This document shows positions 1 through 7,946 of a stretch of DNA of 64,000 nucleotides, piece after piece. The stretch lies in assembly GCF_900188085.1 (NCBI RefSeq), contig NZ_FZOU01000002.1, positions 248,001 to 312,000 of the forward strand, read 5' to 3'. The notes under the pieces are model-generated. The model worked only from the letters and a program-made list of their open reading frames with translations, was not told where the DNA came from and made no database searches. The translations under genes and the position numbers were made by a program. The DNA comes from Granulicella rosea (GTDB lineage: Bacteria; Acidobacteriota; Terriglobia; Terriglobales; Acidobacteriaceae). The stretch's first letter is position 1. Each line of letters starts with the position of its first letter.

Positions 1-251
1 GCGAGGCGGTCGAGCATGTGGGCGAGCGCGCGGATGGCGTGATTGCACGCGCGCTCGACGGCGTCGCCGACCACGGCAAGGTCGCGCTCTTTGCCCATGC
101 GCATATTCTGCGGATTCTGGCGGCCCGCTGGATTGGGCTGCCGGCGACCGGCGGTGCGCTGTTCGGTCTGGGGACGGGAAGCGTCAGCGTGCTTGGCTGG
201 GAGCGGGAGACGCGCGTGGTCAGCAAGTGGAACCGCGGGTTCGAGGGGTAG
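1..251 (+). CDS. Histidine phosphatase family protein, C-terminal part (5' truncated by window edge)
   Basis: The open frame runs in from the left edge and stops at 249-251. The readable part contains FAHAHILRILAARWIGLP, which matches the second catalytic-histidine block of the phosphoglycerate-mutase-like histidine phosphatases. These enzymes transfer phosphate through a histidine in an N-terminal RHG motif; that part lies outside the window. The substrate cannot be told from this fragment. It ends just upstream of a pair of dispersed palindromic repeats, and the next gene is on the opposite strand, so this is the end of its transcription unit. Confidence 0.75.
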   Translation, partial: EAVEHVGERADGVIARALDGVADHGKVALFAHAHILRILAARWIGLPATGGALFGLGTGSVSVLGWERETRVVSKWNRGFEG

Positions 252-253
252 CG

Positions 254-332
254 AGACAGAAGCGGATTCCCTTCGGGAATGACAAAGGGGCGGAGCGCCT
301 TTGTCATTCTCGCAGGGAATCTGCTTGTCTCC
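254..332. repeat. Inverted pair of the GTCATTCC..GGAATC dispersed palindromic repeat (copies 1 and 2)
   Basis: Copy 1 (about 261-287) reads GGATTCCCTTCGGGAATGAC. Copy 2 (about 299-326) is in opposite orientation and carries GTCATTCTCGCAGGGAATC. The two are separated by about 11 bases and together form a larger inverted repeat between two convergent genes, the phosphatase and the chloride channel. Each copy can fold as a small hairpin. It resembles REP/BIME elements in size and placement; a terminator role here is inference. Confidence 0.7.
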
Positions 333-344
333 TGGTCAGGCCCG

Positions 345-1601
345 CTATTCCGCCTCTTCCGGCAACACCGCCGTCCGCTGCGTCCGGTAGATCCCCTGCT
401 CGCCGGAGAACAGATAACTCATCACGCAGGCGATCGCGGCAAACACCCCAGCCTCCGTCCCAAACAGCTCCAGCGCCATCAACGTGCTGGCGATCGGCGT
501 ATTCGCCGCGCCGGCAAAGACCGCGACAAAGCCCATCGCGGCCAGCAGCGACGGCGCCAGCGGCAGGATCATTGCCAGCGCATTGCCGAGCGTCGAGCCG
601 ATGTAGAACAGCGGCGTCACCTCGCCGCCTTTGAAGCCACTGGCGAGCGTGACCGTCGTGAAGAGGAACTTGCCCGCAAAGGTCCACGGCGGCAGGTGCT
701 GGGTGAACGACGCCGAGATGGTCGGAATGCCCAGGCCGATGTACTGCGTCTGGTGACTGAGCAGCACTGCCGCCGCGACCAGGCAGCCGCCCACCAGCGG
801 GCGCAGCGGCGGGAAGGGAATCCGCTTGAAGATCGCGCCCAGCGCATGCGTCGTGCGCGCGAAGGCCATTGCGGCCAGTCCGAAGATCAGCCCCGCCGCG
901 AGCGAGGCGAGAATATGCGCCGGGGTCAAGGTTGCGGCGGCGAGATCCTTCGGGGCGATCGCGTAGAGCGTGTGGTGGACATGCCAGGCCCGCGTCGTCA
1001 TATCCGCGACAACCGCCGCGGCGAGGCAGGGAAAGATCGCCGCATAGCCGACCGAGCCGATGGTCAGAACCTCCAGCCCAAAGACCGCTCCGGCGAGCGG
1101 CGTGCCGAAGACCGAGCCAAAACCCGCGGAGATGCCCGCCGTCAGGAGAATCCTGCGGTCCTGGTCGCTGAACGCCACGCCCAGCTTGCGCAGGACAACG
1201 GTGATCTGATCGGCGAGCGAGGCACCGGTCTGCAACGCCGTGCCCTCGCGACCGGCGGAGCCGCCGAAGAGATGCGTCAGCGTCGTGCCGATCAGGATCA
1301 GCGGCGTCATGCGCAGTTGCAGCGTGGCGGAGGGCGCGTGGATCTGTTCGAGCAGCAGGTTGTTGCCTGCCTCCACCTGACGACCGAGGTAGTGATACAT
1401 CAGCCCGACCGAGAGCCCGGCGAGCGGCAGCAGCGCGACGATCCACGGATGCGCTTCACGGGTCTTCGTCGCCCAGTTGAGCGAGACGATCAGGATAGCG
1501 GAGGCAGTGCCGGCGAGCATTCCCGCGACGATGGCGATCAGCAGCCAGCGCAGGGTTTGGATCAGGGTTTGGACGATAGGCTTGGCGACGGTCTCGAGCA
1601 T
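345..1601 (-). CDS. Voltage-gated ClC-family chloride channel/transporter
   Basis: A 418-residue polytopic membrane protein. Signature ClC motifs are visible: GGSAGREGTALQ near residues 113-124 (the GREGP-type anion-binding loop) and GFGSVFGTPLAGAVFGLE further on (the GxFxP-like helix pair). ClC proteins move chloride, often as Cl-/H+ antiporters, across the inner membrane. The start at 1601 was chosen because AGGAAG lies 5 bases upstream; the frame stays open about 35 codons further without a good ribosome site. The first ClC selectivity motif (GSGIP) is not obvious, as in other divergent bacterial members. It is divergent from the GH5 gene and convergent with the upstream phosphatase. Whether it is a channel or an exchanger cannot be decided. 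Confidence 0.88.
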   Translation of the reverse strand: MLETVAKPIVQTLIQTLRWLLIAIVAGMLAGTASAILIVSLNWATKTREAHPWIVALLPLAGLSVGLMYHYLGRQVEAGNNLLLEQIHAPSATLQLRMTPLILIGTTLTHLFGGSAGREGTALQTGASLADQITVVLRKLGVAFSDQDRRILLTAGISAGFGSVFGTPLAGAVFGLEVLTIGSVGYAAIFPCLAAAVVADMTTRAWHVHHTLYAIAPKDLAAATLTPAHILASLAAGLIFGLAAMAFARTTHALGAIFKRIPFPPLRPLVGGCLVAAAVLLSHQTQYIGLGIPTISASFTQHLPPWTFAGKFLFTTVTLASGFKGGEVTPLFYIGSTLGNALAMILPLAPSLLAAMGFVAVFAGAANTPIASTLMALELFGTEAGVFAAIACVMSYLFSGEQGIYRTQRTAVLPEEAE

Positions 1602-1812
1602 GGGCTTCCTACGTGGTCCTTTCATGGGCCAAATCGTAGGAGTCATCAGCTTCGTCTTTGGCTCGTTGCCGAAAAACTGGGCGGTTGTGCGGTGGAACCC
1701 CATCACCTTGAATTATCTCTTGAGCATAACGGCGACCGACCGGCGCGTCAACGAGCCGCGATGACTAGTAAGGGTGATGGTCCTCATGCATCGCCGATGC
1801 GATGATGCTGTC

Positions 1813-2943
1813 ATGCGGAATTGGAAGCGGTACTGTCTGGCGTGGATCCTTGTCCTACTTGCGGGTGTGAGCGCGGCTTCGGCGCAGGTGGGCAACAGTC
1901 TTGCCTTTCAACGGGCGCAGCATCTGCGGCGCGGCATCAACCTCAGCATGTGGTACGCGCAGAGCGGCGACTACAGCGACCAGCGCATCGCCAGCTTCAC
2001 CAACGCCGAAGACTTCAAGCTGATCAAGAGCCTTGGCTTCGATCACGTGCGTTTGAGCATCAACCCGGAGCCGTTGATCGCCGAGCAGGCGAGTTCGGCG
2101 CTGCGGCCGGAGGCGATTGCGCGGCTGGATAAGTCGGTCGACGAGATTCAGGCCGCGGGGCTTGCCGTCGTGCTCGACATTCATCCCGAGTACAACTGGA
2201 AGGATCAGCTCAAGCAGGGCGACGATCCCGTGGCGCGCTTTTACGCCTTCTGGATGGTCTTCGCCGGGCACTACAGCACGACCGATCCCGACAAGATCTT
2301 CTTCGAGATTCTGAATGAGCCGGTGATGGACGACATCTATCGCTGGCAGGGAATTCAGGCCCGCACAGTGATGTTTATCCGCCGCGTGGCGCCGAAGCAC
2401 ACCATCATCGCGACCGCAGCGCAGTGGGGCAACATCGACGGCCTGCTCGCCGGCGAGCCGGTGCGCGACGAGAATGTCATCTACAGCTTCCACGAGTATC
2501 AGCCGATGTGGTTCACGCACCAGGGCGCGAACTGGAGCACGCAGAGCTTTGTCTCGCTGCATGGCGTTCCGTATCCCTCCACGGCCGAGAACGTGAATGC
2601 GATGAAGTTCGAAGAGGCCGACGAGCGCACGCGACTATTCCTGGAGCGCTACGGCCTCGAACGCTGGGATGCGAAGCGGCTGGGCGCCGAGGTCGCGGCT
2701 GTGGCCGAGTGGGCGCAGCGTCGTGGGGTGCCGCTCTACTGCGGCGAGTTTGGCGTCTATAAAAACTTCTCCGACCCGCAGATGCGCGCGACATGGATCA
2801 GCGATGTGCGCACGGCGCTGGAGTCGAAGAAGATCGGCTGGGCGATGTGGGACTACCAGACCAGCTTTGGGCTGGTGACGAAGAAGGATGGCGTGACGAC
2901 GGTCGATCCGGCGGTGGTGGCGGCGTTGGGGTTGAAGCGATAG
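1813..2943 (+). CDS. Secreted glycoside hydrolase family 5 (cellulase-type) protein
   Basis: This 376-residue protein starts with a clear signal peptide (MRNWKRYCLAWILVLL..., cleavage near ASAQ), which supports the start at 1813 over ATG codons further upstream. Clan GH-A features are visible: FEILNEP with the acid/base glutamate at about residue 169, and LYCGEFG with the nucleophile glutamate at about residue 312. GH5 enzymes hydrolyse beta-1,4 glucans or mannans with retention. The exact polysaccharide cannot be read from sequence. There is no carbohydrate-binding module; length fits a single catalytic domain. It is a lone gene, with the next gene convergent. Consistent with a plant-polymer-degrading acidobacterium. 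Confidence 0.9.
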   Translation: MRNWKRYCLAWILVLLAGVSAASAQVGNSLAFQRAQHLRRGINLSMWYAQSGDYSDQRIASFTNAEDFKLIKSLGFDHVRLSINPEPLIAEQASSALRPEAIARLDKSVDEIQAAGLAVVLDIHPEYNWKDQLKQGDDPVARFYAFWMVFAGHYSTTDPDKIFFEILNEPVMDDIYRWQGIQARTVMFIRRVAPKHTIIATAAQWGNIDGLLAGEPVRDENVIYSFHEYQPMWFTHQGANWSTQSFVSLHGVPYPSTAENVNAMKFEEADERTRLFLERYGLERWDAKRLGAEVAAVAEWAQRRGVPLYCGEFGVYKNFSDPQMRATWISDVRTALESKKIGWAMWDYQTSFGLVTKKDGVTTVDPAVVAALGLKR

Positions 2944-2984
2944 GCACTATCGTTGCCGTGGTTCTTGCTCTTGTCTTTGCCCCT

Positions 2985-3077
2985 CTTGTTTGTCATTCCC
3001 GAAGGGAATCTGCTTCTGTCTTTGTTTGTTTGCCAGTACAGGCAAACAGCAGATCCTCTTCGAGGGGGACAAACAAG
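2985..3077. repeat. Inverted pair of the dispersed palindromic repeat (copies 3 and 4)
   Basis: Copy 3 carries GTCATTCCCGAAGGGAATC (2992-3010). Copy 4 carries AGCAGATCCTCTTCGAGG in opposite orientation (3049-3066). The outer arms CTTGTTTGTC (2985-2994) and GACAAACAAG (3068-3077) are perfect complements, and a smaller palindrome TGTTTGCC/GGCAAACA sits in the middle, so the whole block can fold into one branched hairpin. It lies between convergent genes (GH5 and gph), where it could act as a bidirectional transcription end. Confidence 0.75.
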
Positions 3078-3091
3078 AAAGGCAAAGGCAA

Positions 3092-3784
3092 CTACAAGAG
3101 CCCAAGCGCCTTCGGCCACTCGCTTGCGTGATCGACCGACACATCCGGCTTCGCCTCGGCCAGCGTCTGGGGGGAAAACCCAAACGTGCAACCAAGGGAT
3201 CTTGCCCCGGCGTTGCGCGCCGTGTGGACATCCACGCCGGAGTCGCCGATCATCACCGCATCGGCGGCCTTGACGCCGGCCTCCGCGACCAGCGCCAGGA
3301 AGCCTTGCGGGTCGGGCTTCTTCGTCGGGAAGGAGTTGCCGCCGTAGTTCTGAAAGAAAAACCGGTCCAGCCCGAAGTGCGCGCAGATGCCGAGCGACGG
3401 GCCGACGGGTTTGTTGGTCAGCACGGCCATCGGCAGCGACGGGTGCGCGGCGTGGATGGCCTCGAGCGACTCGATCGCGCCGGGATAGACGTAGGTAAAG
3501 TCCAGCTTATGTATGCGGTAGTAGCCGAGGAAGAACTCGAGCGCCTGCTCGACGAAGGAGTCGTCGTGTGGATCGGGCTGGTCCTCGATCATGTGCGCAT
3601 GCGCAAGCGCGCGGCGCACGAGCGTGGCAGCGCCGTCGCCGATGTAGCCCGCGACGATGTCGTCCGGCAGGGCAGCCTTGCCGAAGTGTTCAAGCGTGGC
3701 GTTGACGCTGTTGCAGAGATCCTTACGGGAGTCGATCAGGGTTCCGTCGAGGTCGAAGACGAGCAGGCGAGGCGTTTGAGACAT
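3092..3784 (-). CDS. gph: HAD-superfamily phosphoglycolate phosphatase-like hydrolase
   Basis: A 230-residue haloacid dehalogenase protein. Motif I is VFDLDGTLID near the N-terminus (nucleophile Asp), motif II is AVLTNKP, motif III includes the lysine of TKKPDPQGF, and motif IV is MIGDSGVDVHTARNAG. An alpha-helical cap lies between motifs I and II, as in Gph/PGP enzymes that clear 2-phosphoglycolate. Substrate is inferred from overall similarity; other small phosphate monoesters are possible. The start at 3784 places motif I at about residue 8, normal for the family. It is downstream of the DUF4097 gene, separated by a long hairpin. Confidence 0.85.
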   Translation of the reverse strand: MSQTPRLLVFDLDGTLIDSRKDLCNSVNATLEHFGKAALPDDIVAGYIGDGAATLVRRALAHAHMIEDQPDPHDDSFVEQALEFFLGYYRIHKLDFTYVYPGAIESLEAIHAAHPSLPMAVLTNKPVGPSLGICAHFGLDRFFFQNYGGNSFPTKKPDPQGFLALVAEAGVKAADAVMIGDSGVDVHTARNAGARSLGCTFGFSPQTLAEAKPDVSVDHASEWPKALGLL

Positions 3785-3809
3785 AGCTTCAATCGTAGAC
3801 GAAAACTTC

Positions 3810-3878
3810 ACACCGATCCCCACCGATTGAACCGATCCAAAACCTGTTCTTGATCGGTTCAATCGGTGGGATCGGTGT
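3810..3878. repeat. Long inverted repeat (27-28 bp arms, 14-base loop)
   Basis: The left arm 3810-3837 and right arm 3852-3878 are complementary over 27 pairs with one bulged C in the left arm. The right arm begins GATCGGTTCAATCGGTGG. Within each arm the word ATCGGT recurs. It lies between two same-strand genes. There is no T-run immediately after it on the minus strand, so it is not a textbook intrinsic terminator. Confidence 0.8.
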
Positions 3879-3890
3879 TGAGCCTATGTC

Positions 3891-4754
3891 TTAGTGAATC
3901 TCCACGTCGCCCGAGCCGGTGGCGGCCTTGACGATGACGCCGCCGCCGTTTACGCTGCCGTGGACGTGGTTGCGCGCGATGTTGCCCTGCATGGTGATCG
4001 GCTGGGAGAGGTGAATGCGGCCCGAGCCGGTGTCGGCGTCGAGGATGAACTTCGCATCGCTGCCCAGGCCGAGCCGGATGGAGCCGGAGCCGGTGCGCAG
4101 GCGCCAGTCGCTCGTGGCGTGGCCTTCGATCTGGATGTCTCCCGAGCCGGTCTGCGCGTTCACGCCGCCGGTGACGCCGTTCAGCCGGATGTTGCCGGAG
4201 CCGGTCTGCGCCTTCATGTCGCCGCCGCTTGCGGCCTCCACCTGGATGTCGCCCGATCCGCTCTGCAGCGTCGCCCCGCCATGCAACTGCACGATGCGGA
4301 TGTTGCCCGAGCCGGTGGAGACGCTGTCGTTCGGACCCGTCTCCTGCACCTGCACATCGCCGGAGCCGGTGGCCGCGTGCAGCACGGTCGAACGCGGCGC
4401 CTGAATCTCGTAGTCGACGGAGATATTGCGGAAGAGAGCCTCGTCGTGGTTCTGGTCGAGAATCACGGAGTTGCCGCTCTGGTGGATCGGCGGATTCGCG
4501 ACGATCTGCTTGATGCGTTGTTCGATATCGCTGGCGCCGCCGCTCATCCAACCGCCATGATTGGCCTTGACCTGCGCGGAGATGTGAATCTGGTTGTCAT
4601 TGCCTGGCGTGATGTGGATGTTGCCCGAGCCCGTGGAGACGGCGAGGTTGACGCCCTGCGAGACGCTGAGCGTGCGCTCGAAGTGGCCGTCGGCGGCGAA
4701 GGCTGTGGTCGCGGTGAGAGCGATCGTAGCGGCAAACAGACGAAGTGTGGTCAT
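3891..4754 (-). CDS. Secreted DUF4097-like beta-repeat protein with TGSG repeats
   Basis: A 287-residue protein with a signal peptide (MTTLRLFAATIALTATTAFA). From about residue 40 it carries at least ten TGSG/SGSG blocks followed by a short hydrophobic strand (TGSGNIHI, TGSGDVQV, SGSGDIQV, TGSGSIRL, TGSGRIHL, TGSGDVEI), spaced by roughly 18-25 residues. This regular pattern fits the parallel beta-helix-like DUF4097 domain. Molecular function is unknown; the repeats suggest a solenoid at the cell surface or periplasm. It starts 39 bases after the end of the RND/MacA-type adaptor gene, so the two are probably co-transcribed. It is upstream of gph on the same strand. Confidence 0.8.
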   Translation of the reverse strand: MTTLRLFAATIALTATTAFAADGHFERTLSVSQGVNLAVSTGSGNIHITPGNDNQIHISAQVKANHGGWMSGGASDIEQRIKQIVANPPIHQSGNSVILDQNHDEALFRNISVDYEIQAPRSTVLHAATGSGDVQVQETGPNDSVSTGSGNIRIVQLHGGATLQSGSGDIQVEAASGGDMKAQTGSGNIRLNGVTGGVNAQTGSGDIQIEGHATSDWRLRTGSGSIRLGLGSDAKFILDADTGSGRIHLSQPITMQGNIARNHVHGSVNGGGVIVKAATGSGDVEIH

Positions 4755-4793
4755 GGTCGGTCCTTCCTGATGAGTCAGATGTTTGGGGTTGAA

Positions 4794-5993
4794 CTATTGC
4801 TGCAGAATGACGGCGTCGCCGGCCTTCAGACCGTTGAGAATCTCGGTGCGGCTACCGTTGGAGATGCCGGCGGTGACGTCGATCTTGCGGCGTCCGGTCT
4901 TCTGCGCAGCGTCGGGCACCTCGACCGAGGCCTTGCGATCCTTGTCGTAGATCACGGCCTGCTCGGGCACGGTGAGGACGTTCTTGTGCTCTTCGAGCAG
5001 AATCTCGGCGTTGGCGGTCATGTTGGACTTTAGCTCGCCGCCGGGGTTGTCGATGGAGACGCGGACCTCGAAGGTTGTCACGTTGTCTTTCTCGACGCCG
5101 AGCGGCGCGATGCGCGTGACCTTGCCGATGAAGGCCTTGTCGCGGAAGCTCTCGACCTTGATGCGCGCCTGCTGGCCGAGGTAGACCTTGCCGATGTCGG
5201 CCTCGTCGACCTTGCCCTGCACGTAGACCTGGTGGATGTCGCCGATGGTCATGACCAGCGTGGCGGTCGAGCCGAGCACGAGGATCGAGCTGACCGCATC
5301 GCCTTTTTCCACATCGCGCGAGAGGATGACGCCATCCATCGGCGAAGTGATGGTGGTGTAGGAGAGCTGCTCTTCAAGCTGGTTCAGCGAGGCCTGCGCC
5401 TGCGCCGTCTGGGCCAGCGCCTGCTTCAGCTTGGAGTTGTCCACGATGATCTGGGCCAGCGCCTTGTCGCGCGTGTTGGCCGCGGCAAGGTAGGCGCGCT
5501 GCGCGTCGTCCAGCGCCTGCGCGGAGACGACGCCCATGCCGGCCATGTCGCGCGCCCGCTCGTAGGTGTGCTTGTACATGGGCAGGTCGGGGGCCTCGGC
5601 GTTCACCTTGTCCAGCTCGACGGCGGAGGCGGCGGCGCTGGCGTTCGACTGGGCCGCCTGCAGCGTGGCCTTCTGCGCGGCGACCTGGTCGAGAATCTCC
5701 TGCTGGTCGAGCTGCGCGAGCACCTGACCCTTGGTCACGACGGCGTTGATGTCCGTATCCAGCCGGGTGACGATGCCCGAGGCCTTCGACTTCACCTCGA
5801 CCTTGGTGATGGGCTGCACCTTGCCGGTGGCGACGACGGAGCTGGCGATATCGCCCAGCTCGGCCTTGCCTAACTGCGAGGGGTCGATCTTGCCCTTGTT
5901 GCCATGCGCGGCGACCGCGAAGCCCAGCACCACGACGGCAACGCCGATGCTCGAGAAGATCCAGATTTTACGATTCGATTTCTTGGCTGCCAA
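4794..5993 (-). CDS. Efflux periplasmic adaptor subunit (HlyD/MacA/AcrA-type membrane fusion protein)
   Basis: 399 residues. It has an N-terminal inner-membrane anchor (IWIFSSIGVAVVVLGFAVAA) and then a biotinyl-lipoyl-like half motif (VEVKSKASGIVTRL ... VTKGQVLAQLD). A long alpha-helical coiled-coil hairpin rich in Ala/Gln (about residues 105-215) follows, then the second lipoyl half (ITSPMDGVILS) and beta-barrel/membrane-proximal domains. Such proteins bridge an inner-membrane pump and an outer-membrane channel. The anchor and the lack of Cys fit the MacA type that pairs with an ABC exporter. No transporter or TolC gene is adjacent on the downstream side; partners must lie elsewhere. Probably an operon with the downstream DUF4097-like gene. 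Confidence 0.88.
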   Translation of the reverse strand: MAAKKSNRKIWIFSSIGVAVVVLGFAVAAHGNKGKIDPSQLGKAELGDIASSVVATGKVQPITKVEVKSKASGIVTRLDTDINAVVTKGQVLAQLDQQEILDQVAAQKATLQAAQSNASAAASAVELDKVNAEAPDLPMYKHTYERARDMAGMGVVSAQALDDAQRAYLAAANTRDKALAQIIVDNSKLKQALAQTAQAQASLNQLEEQLSYTTITSPMDGVILSRDVEKGDAVSSILVLGSTATLVMTIGDIHQVYVQGKVDEADIGKVYLGQQARIKVESFRDKAFIGKVTRIAPLGVEKDNVTTFEVRVSIDNPGGELKSNMTANAEILLEEHKNVLTVPEQAVIYDKDRKASVEVPDAAQKTGRRKIDVTAGISNGSRTEILNGLKAGDAVILQQ

Positions 5994-6068
5994 GGCGCCG
6001 CTCCCGGTACGAAGTTTCGTCCTGAGAGGCTATACGCAGGCGGTTGCCGTTTGGTTCCGCGTCTTTTT

Positions 6069-6096
6069 GTTTGTCATTGCCGAAGGGAACCTGCTT
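6069..6096 (+). repeat. Dispersed palindromic repeat (copy 5)
   Basis: A single copy reading GTCATTGCCGAAGGGAACC in the spacer between the adaptor gene and the small lipoprotein gene. It matches the core of the other copies with two changes. Confidence 0.65.
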
Positions 6097-6100
6097 CGCC

Positions 6101-6454
6101 TTACTTGCGATTCACCAGCTTCAAATCCCATGCAGGATCGCCCGCTGAGATCGTAATCCCCAGCGCGCCTTCATCGCCCTCGTTGAGATGCGGCCCGGCG
6201 GCGTGGTGGTCGGTATGCGCGGCGTCGGTGTAGAGCAGCTTCAGCTCGCCCGAGCCCAGAACTTTGAAGCGATAGTGGAAGTCCGCGCCTGGCGCGAGGG
6301 TCTGGGTGCCGAAGCTAGCGCTGGGGTAGTCCACCTCGACCACCGAGAGCGGCTGGCTGGTGTGGTTCGAGATCGTCGCCGCGATATAGGCCGAGTGGCA
6401 GCCGGTAGTCAGAGCCAGGCACAGGCTGAGCCCGGCGAAAGAGAAGAGACGCAT
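6101..6454 (-). CDS. Small putative lipoprotein of unknown function
   Basis: A 117-residue protein. Its N-terminus MRLFSFAGLSLCLALTTGC ends in a lipobox-like TTGC, so it is probably lipidated on that cysteine. The rest is predicted to be a small all-beta domain (AATISNHTSQPLSVVEVDYP, GADFHYRFKVLGSGELKLLY) with a His-rich AAHTDHHAAGPH stretch. I do not recognise a named family. It may be an Ig-like fold by its strand pattern; that is inference only. The coding end abuts the repeat at 6069-6096. It has its own spacer on both sides and is likely monocistronic. Confidence 0.65.
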   Translation of the reverse strand: MRLFSFAGLSLCLALTTGCHSAYIAATISNHTSQPLSVVEVDYPSASFGTQTLAPGADFHYRFKVLGSGELKLLYTDAAHTDHHAAGPHLNEGDEGALGITISAGDPAWDLKLVNRK

Positions 6455-6504
6455 GAGCTTCAGGATAACAGCGCGCGGCGCATCAACTACCTACGCCCGA
6501 TCAA

Positions 6505-6861
6505 TCATTCGACCTTCAGGCTGGCAAGAGAGGGGAGCCCAAACGGCTGCTCGTGTCCGGCAAGGGAGTAAATTTCCAATTCGGACAGGACACCCTGGCC
6601 TGCAAAAAGGATCAGGCCAACGTCCATTCCATCCACGGAGCCGATGAAGTCCCTCTTGAAGTCGGCAGGGATCTCGACCATCGGGGAGTCAACCGGGAAG
6701 TTGAAGCTCATACTGGGGCAACCGCATTTACAACTGCTCTTGACCGTCACCTTGGAGAGCAATGGAATGAATGCCTTCGCTTCAGGGACATTATGCTCAA
6801 GAAGCCACGTCACTAACAGCGTCTCTTCGCGGGTCATTGGGCGGCAGGTTTCGTCACTCAC
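6505..6861 (-). CDS. Hypothetical protein with CKCGCPS motif, translationally coupled to lpxD
   Basis: A 118-residue soluble protein beginning with GTG at 6861; the GTG overlaps the TGA of lpxD as GTGA, a typical coupling arrangement. It has a cysteine cluster SCKCGCPSMSF around residues 43-53 that might bind a metal, and a C-terminal GVLSELEIYSLAG segment that resembles small uncharacterised conserved proteins. No catalytic motif is visible and I do not assign a function. Co-expression with lpxD follows from the overlap; it does not prove a role in lipid A. Confidence 0.7.
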   Translation of the reverse strand: MSDETCRPMTREETLLVTWLLEHNVPEAKAFIPLLSKVTVKSSCKCGCPSMSFNFPVDSPMVEIPADFKRDFIGSVDGMDVGLILFAGQGVLSELEIYSLAGHEQPFGLPSLASLKVE

Positions 6862-7865
6862 GATGTCTCACCAGCGCGCAGCTTGCGCATCAGCTCCGGC
6901 AGTCGGTTGAAGATCGCGACCGACCGCAGCCACTGCCGGTTGTCCATCGCGGGGTAGCCGCTGACCACCTTGCCCGGCGCGACGTCGTTGGGGATGCCGC
7001 TTTGCGCCGTCGCGATGGCGCCGTCGCCGACGGTGCAATGGCCCGCCACGCCGACCTGTCCGGCGAGGATGACGTTCTTGCCGACCGTGGTCGACCCCGC
7101 CAGTCCGACCTGCGCGCAGAGCAGCGTGTTCTGCCCGACGGCTGACCCGTGCCCGACCTGGACGAGATTGTCGACCTTCGCGCCGCGCATCACGCGCGTC
7201 TCGCCGATGGAGGCGCGGTCGATGCAGGCGTTGGCTTGAATCTCCACCGCGTCTTCGAGCACGGCTGGGCCGGACTGCAGAATCTTGTACCAGTCGCCGT
7301 TTGCCTGCTTGGCGAAGCCGAAGCCATCCGCGCCGACGATGGCGCCGTTCTGCAGCACGACGTCGTCTCCGAGCATGCAGTGCTCGCGGACGACCGCGTG
7401 CGCATGCGCGAAGAACCGGTCGCCGATGCGGACGTGCGGGTAGATGACGACATGCGGCAGGATGACGGCGTCATCGCCGATCACGCAGCCGTCCTCGATC
7501 ACGGCGTAGGCGCCGATGTGTGCGCGAACTCCCACGTTCGCAGTCGGAGAGATCACAGCCGTGGGATGGACGCCGGGCGCGTAGGCCGGCGGCTGGTAGA
7601 AGAGCTCGATCGCCTTCGCAAAGGCCAGGTACGGGTTCCGAATGCGCAGCGTGGCGGTCGCAATCTCGGGAAAGCCGGGTTCGACCAGCACGGCCGAGGC
7701 CTGCGTCGTCCGGGCCAGCGCGGCGTACTTCTGGTTGGCGACGAAGGTGATCTGACCGGGCTGCGCCTGTTCGATGCCGGTGACGCCGGTGATGTCGACT
7801 TCGGGATCGGTCGTGCCGGGTTGCAGCGTTGCGCCGAGAGTCTGGGCCAGCTCGGAGAGTGTCAT
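6858..7865 (-). CDS. lpxD: UDP-3-O-(3-hydroxyacyl)glucosamine N-acyltransferase LpxD
   Basis: 335 residues. The N-terminal uridine-binding domain (about 1-100) carries ITGVTGIEQAQPGQITFV and is followed by a left-handed beta-helix of hexapeptide repeats (VRIGDRF, CVIGDDAV, TTVGKN, CTVGDGA). The block DNLVQVGHGSAVGQ contains the histidine in the catalytic position. LpxD adds the N-linked hydroxyacyl chain in lipid A synthesis, so this organism should make an LPS-type outer membrane. Length and C-terminal helix are normal. It lies apart from other lpx genes in this window. Its stop codon is shared with the start of the small downstream gene. Confidence 0.93.
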   Translation of the reverse strand: MTLSELAQTLGATLQPGTTDPEVDITGVTGIEQAQPGQITFVANQKYAALARTTQASAVLVEPGFPEIATATLRIRNPYLAFAKAIELFYQPPAYAPGVHPTAVISPTANVGVRAHIGAYAVIEDGCVIGDDAVILPHVVIYPHVRIGDRFFAHAHAVVREHCMLGDDVVLQNGAIVGADGFGFAKQANGDWYKILQSGPAVLEDAVEIQANACIDRASIGETRVMRGAKVDNLVQVGHGSAVGQNTLLCAQVGLAGSTTVGKNVILAGQVGVAGHCTVGDGAIATAQSGIPNDVAPGKVVSGYPAMDNRQWLRSVAIFNRLPELMRKLRAGETS

Positions 7866-7916
7866 AGAGGCGATTGTAGTGGAGGGCGGGCAGGGTGGAA
7901 CAACGGCAAGCGCAAG

Positions 7917-7946
7917 AGCAGATTCCCTGCGGAATGACAGACAAAT
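7917..7946 (-). repeat. Dispersed palindromic repeat (copy 6)
   Basis: Reads AGCAGATTCCCTGCGGAATG followed by ACAGACAAA on the plus strand, the reverse orientation of the core. It sits in the short spacer between lpxD and the upstream same-strand gene and abuts the 3' end of that gene. Confidence 0.65.

Noticed and set aside
279..1805. Long plus-strand open frame over the chloride channel gene
   Set aside because: It is Arg-rich, lacks any domain pattern and lies on the antisense of a clear ClC gene; high-GC DNA keeps such frames open.
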